DNA of 24,479 bases. Source: CAZDHT01 sp964505325 (GTDB lineage Bacteria > Planctomycetota > PUPC01). The notes under the pieces were generated by a model. It was given only the letters and a program-made list of their open reading frames with translations. It had not been told where the DNA came from and ran no database searches. The DNA lies in assembly GCA_964505325.1 (NCBI GenBank), contig CAZDHT010000053.1, positions 1 to 24,479 on the forward strand, read 5' to 3'. A program made the translations under genes and the position numbers. This document shows, piece by piece, positions 23,611 to 24,479 of the stretch (position 1 is its first letter; the number at the start of each line of letters is the position of its first letter).

Positions 23611-24479
23611 ATGCTGGTCTTCCACGCTTTGTTCGGCCTGCTCCGCCTCCTCGTTTCGGGCAGGGCCGCCCTTGTTGCCGAGGACCTGACCTTGCGCCAG
23701 CAACTGGCCGTGCTTCGGCGGAGCGTCCAATGGCCCAGGCTCCGGAATCGGGATCGGGTCTTCTGGGCGTGGCTGTCGCGGTTCTGGAAGGGCTGGCGTT
23801 CCGTGCTGGTCATCGTGCAACCCAACACGGTGGTCAAACGGCACCGGGCCGGCTTCCGGCTTTACTGGCGCTGGAAGTGGCGGACGACGATCGGCAGACC
23901 GAAGAAGGATGTCATGGTACGCAACCTCATCCGCGACATGTCCCGTGACAACCCGACATGGGGCGCTCCACGCATCCGTGCCGAGCTGCGCCTGCTCGGA
24001 CACGACGTGGCCGAATCAACGGTTGCCAAGTACATCGTCAGGAGCAGGAAGCCGCCTTCGACGACCGGGAGAAGCTTCCTCGCCCAGCACGCCAGCCAAA
24101 TTGCCGCCATCGACTTCTTCACCGTGTACACCATCACGTTCCGCGTTCTCTACTGCTTCATCATCCTCGACCATCACCGCCGCCGAATCATCCACTTCAA
24201 CGTCACGCCGAACCCGACCGCCAAGTGGACAGCCCAGCAGATCATCGAGGCGTTCCCGTACGACACGCCGCCGCGGTTCCTGCTCCGTGACCGGGACAGT
24301 GTCTATGGTGACGTGTTCCGCCGGCGCGTGAAAGGCATGGGCATCGAGGAAGTCATCACGGCCTACCGCTCGCCCTGGCAGAATCCATATTGCGAGCGCG
24401 TGATCGGCTCCATCCGCCGAGACTGCCTCGGCCACATGATGATCTTCAGCGAAGAAGGCCTGCGGCGGCTCATGGCCGA
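23611..24479 (+). CDS. DDE integrase/transposase, rve core (3' partial)
   Basis: The frame is open from the ATG at 23611 (an in-frame TAA lies two codons earlier) to the window end, 289 residues. The N-terminal part has a helix-turn-helix-like LRQQLAVLRRS and VIVQPNTVVKRHRAGFRLYW. HTH_21-like WGAPRIRAELRLLGHDVAES follows. The retroviral-integrase core has D168 (AAIDFFT), D227 (LRDRDSVYG) and E262 (NPYCERVIGSIRRDC), with the 35-residue D-E spacing of IS3/IS481-like enzymes. All three catalytic residues are present, so it may be active. Full-length relatives have about 330-370 residues, so only the end is missing. A TACCG-TTC-CGGTA dyad lies at 23582-23594; terminal repeats cannot be confirmed because the right end is outside the window. 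Confidence 0.88.
   Translation, partial: MLVFHALFGLLRLLVSGRAALVAEDLTLRQQLAVLRRSVQWPRLRNRDRVFWAWLSRFWKGWRSVLVIVQPNTVVKRHRAGFRLYWRWKWRTTIGRPKKDVMVRNLIRDMSRDNPTWGAPRIRAELRLLGHDVAESTVAKYIVRSRKPPSTTGRSFLAQHASQIAAIDFFTVYTITFRVLYCFIILDHHRRRIIHFNVTPNPTAKWTAQQIIEAFPYDTPPRFLLRDRDSVYGDVFRRRVKGMGIEEVITAYRSPWQNPYCERVIGSIRRDCLGHMMIFSEEGLRRLMA

Noticed and set aside
1..24479. CRISPR arrays, tRNA or rRNA genes
   Set aside because: I saw no regularly spaced direct repeats of CRISPR type, no cloverleaf with TTCGA arm, and no rRNA-like stretches.

Overview
The window is GC-rich, densely coding bacterial DNA. Several traits point to Planctomycetota, possibly Phycisphaerae-like: very long secreted PQQ-type beta-propeller proteins, ABC sugar permeases carrying large extra domains, a DDE integrase of a type I associate with that phylum, and intergenic AAGTGTGC/GCACACTT palindromes. 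This placement rests on recognition from memory; no rRNA or other marker gene is present.

Layout. (1) 1-5079 (+): two sugar ABC importer genes. The first is cut by the window edge and fuses a solute-binding domain to a MalF-type permease that contains an inserted, apparently triplicated two-helix membrane module. The second is a MalG-type permease with about 500 extra residues between its first helix and its core, including a coiled coil and five copies of a 'KY..I..LN..YGT.Y' repeat. No ATPase is encoded here. (2) 5113-12684 (-): a probable operon read right to left: GH4 glycosidase 2, GH4 glycosidase 1 (followed by the decayed copy of a basic C-terminal tail), a membrane-anchored HEAT-repeat protein, a FucI/AraA-type sugar isomerase and an AraB-type ribulokinase. 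(3) 12811-15021 (+): a promoter, an AEC-family carrier and a probable TIM-barrel glycosidase-like enzyme. (4) 15034-16118 (-): a Fur-family regulator coupled by a TGATG overlap to a His-rich polytopic membrane protein, behind a 7-3-7 palindromic operator candidate. (5) 16119-16743: 625 bp of mostly non-coding DNA with REP-like palindromes, a ComM/YifB gene fragment and a stem-loop. (6) 16744-22457 (+): a lipoprotein gene overlapping (ATGA) a 1578-residue secreted protein with two PQQ-like propeller regions. (7) 22458-24479: repeat-rich DNA, two small minus-strand genes and the 5' part of an integrase/transposase that runs off the window.

How the parts may fit. Regions 1-3 look like one carbohydrate-use locus: import of an oligosaccharide, hydrolysis of alpha-linked units by NAD/metal-dependent GH4 enzymes, then isomerisation and phosphorylation of a released sugar. 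Both GH4 enzymes carry CHGV at the position that distinguishes GH4 subgroups, which as I remember it suggests alpha-glucuronidase-type rather than MelA-type specificity. Substrate assignments are inference. The most unusual element is the importer: both permease genes carry large, internally repeated insertions at different sites.
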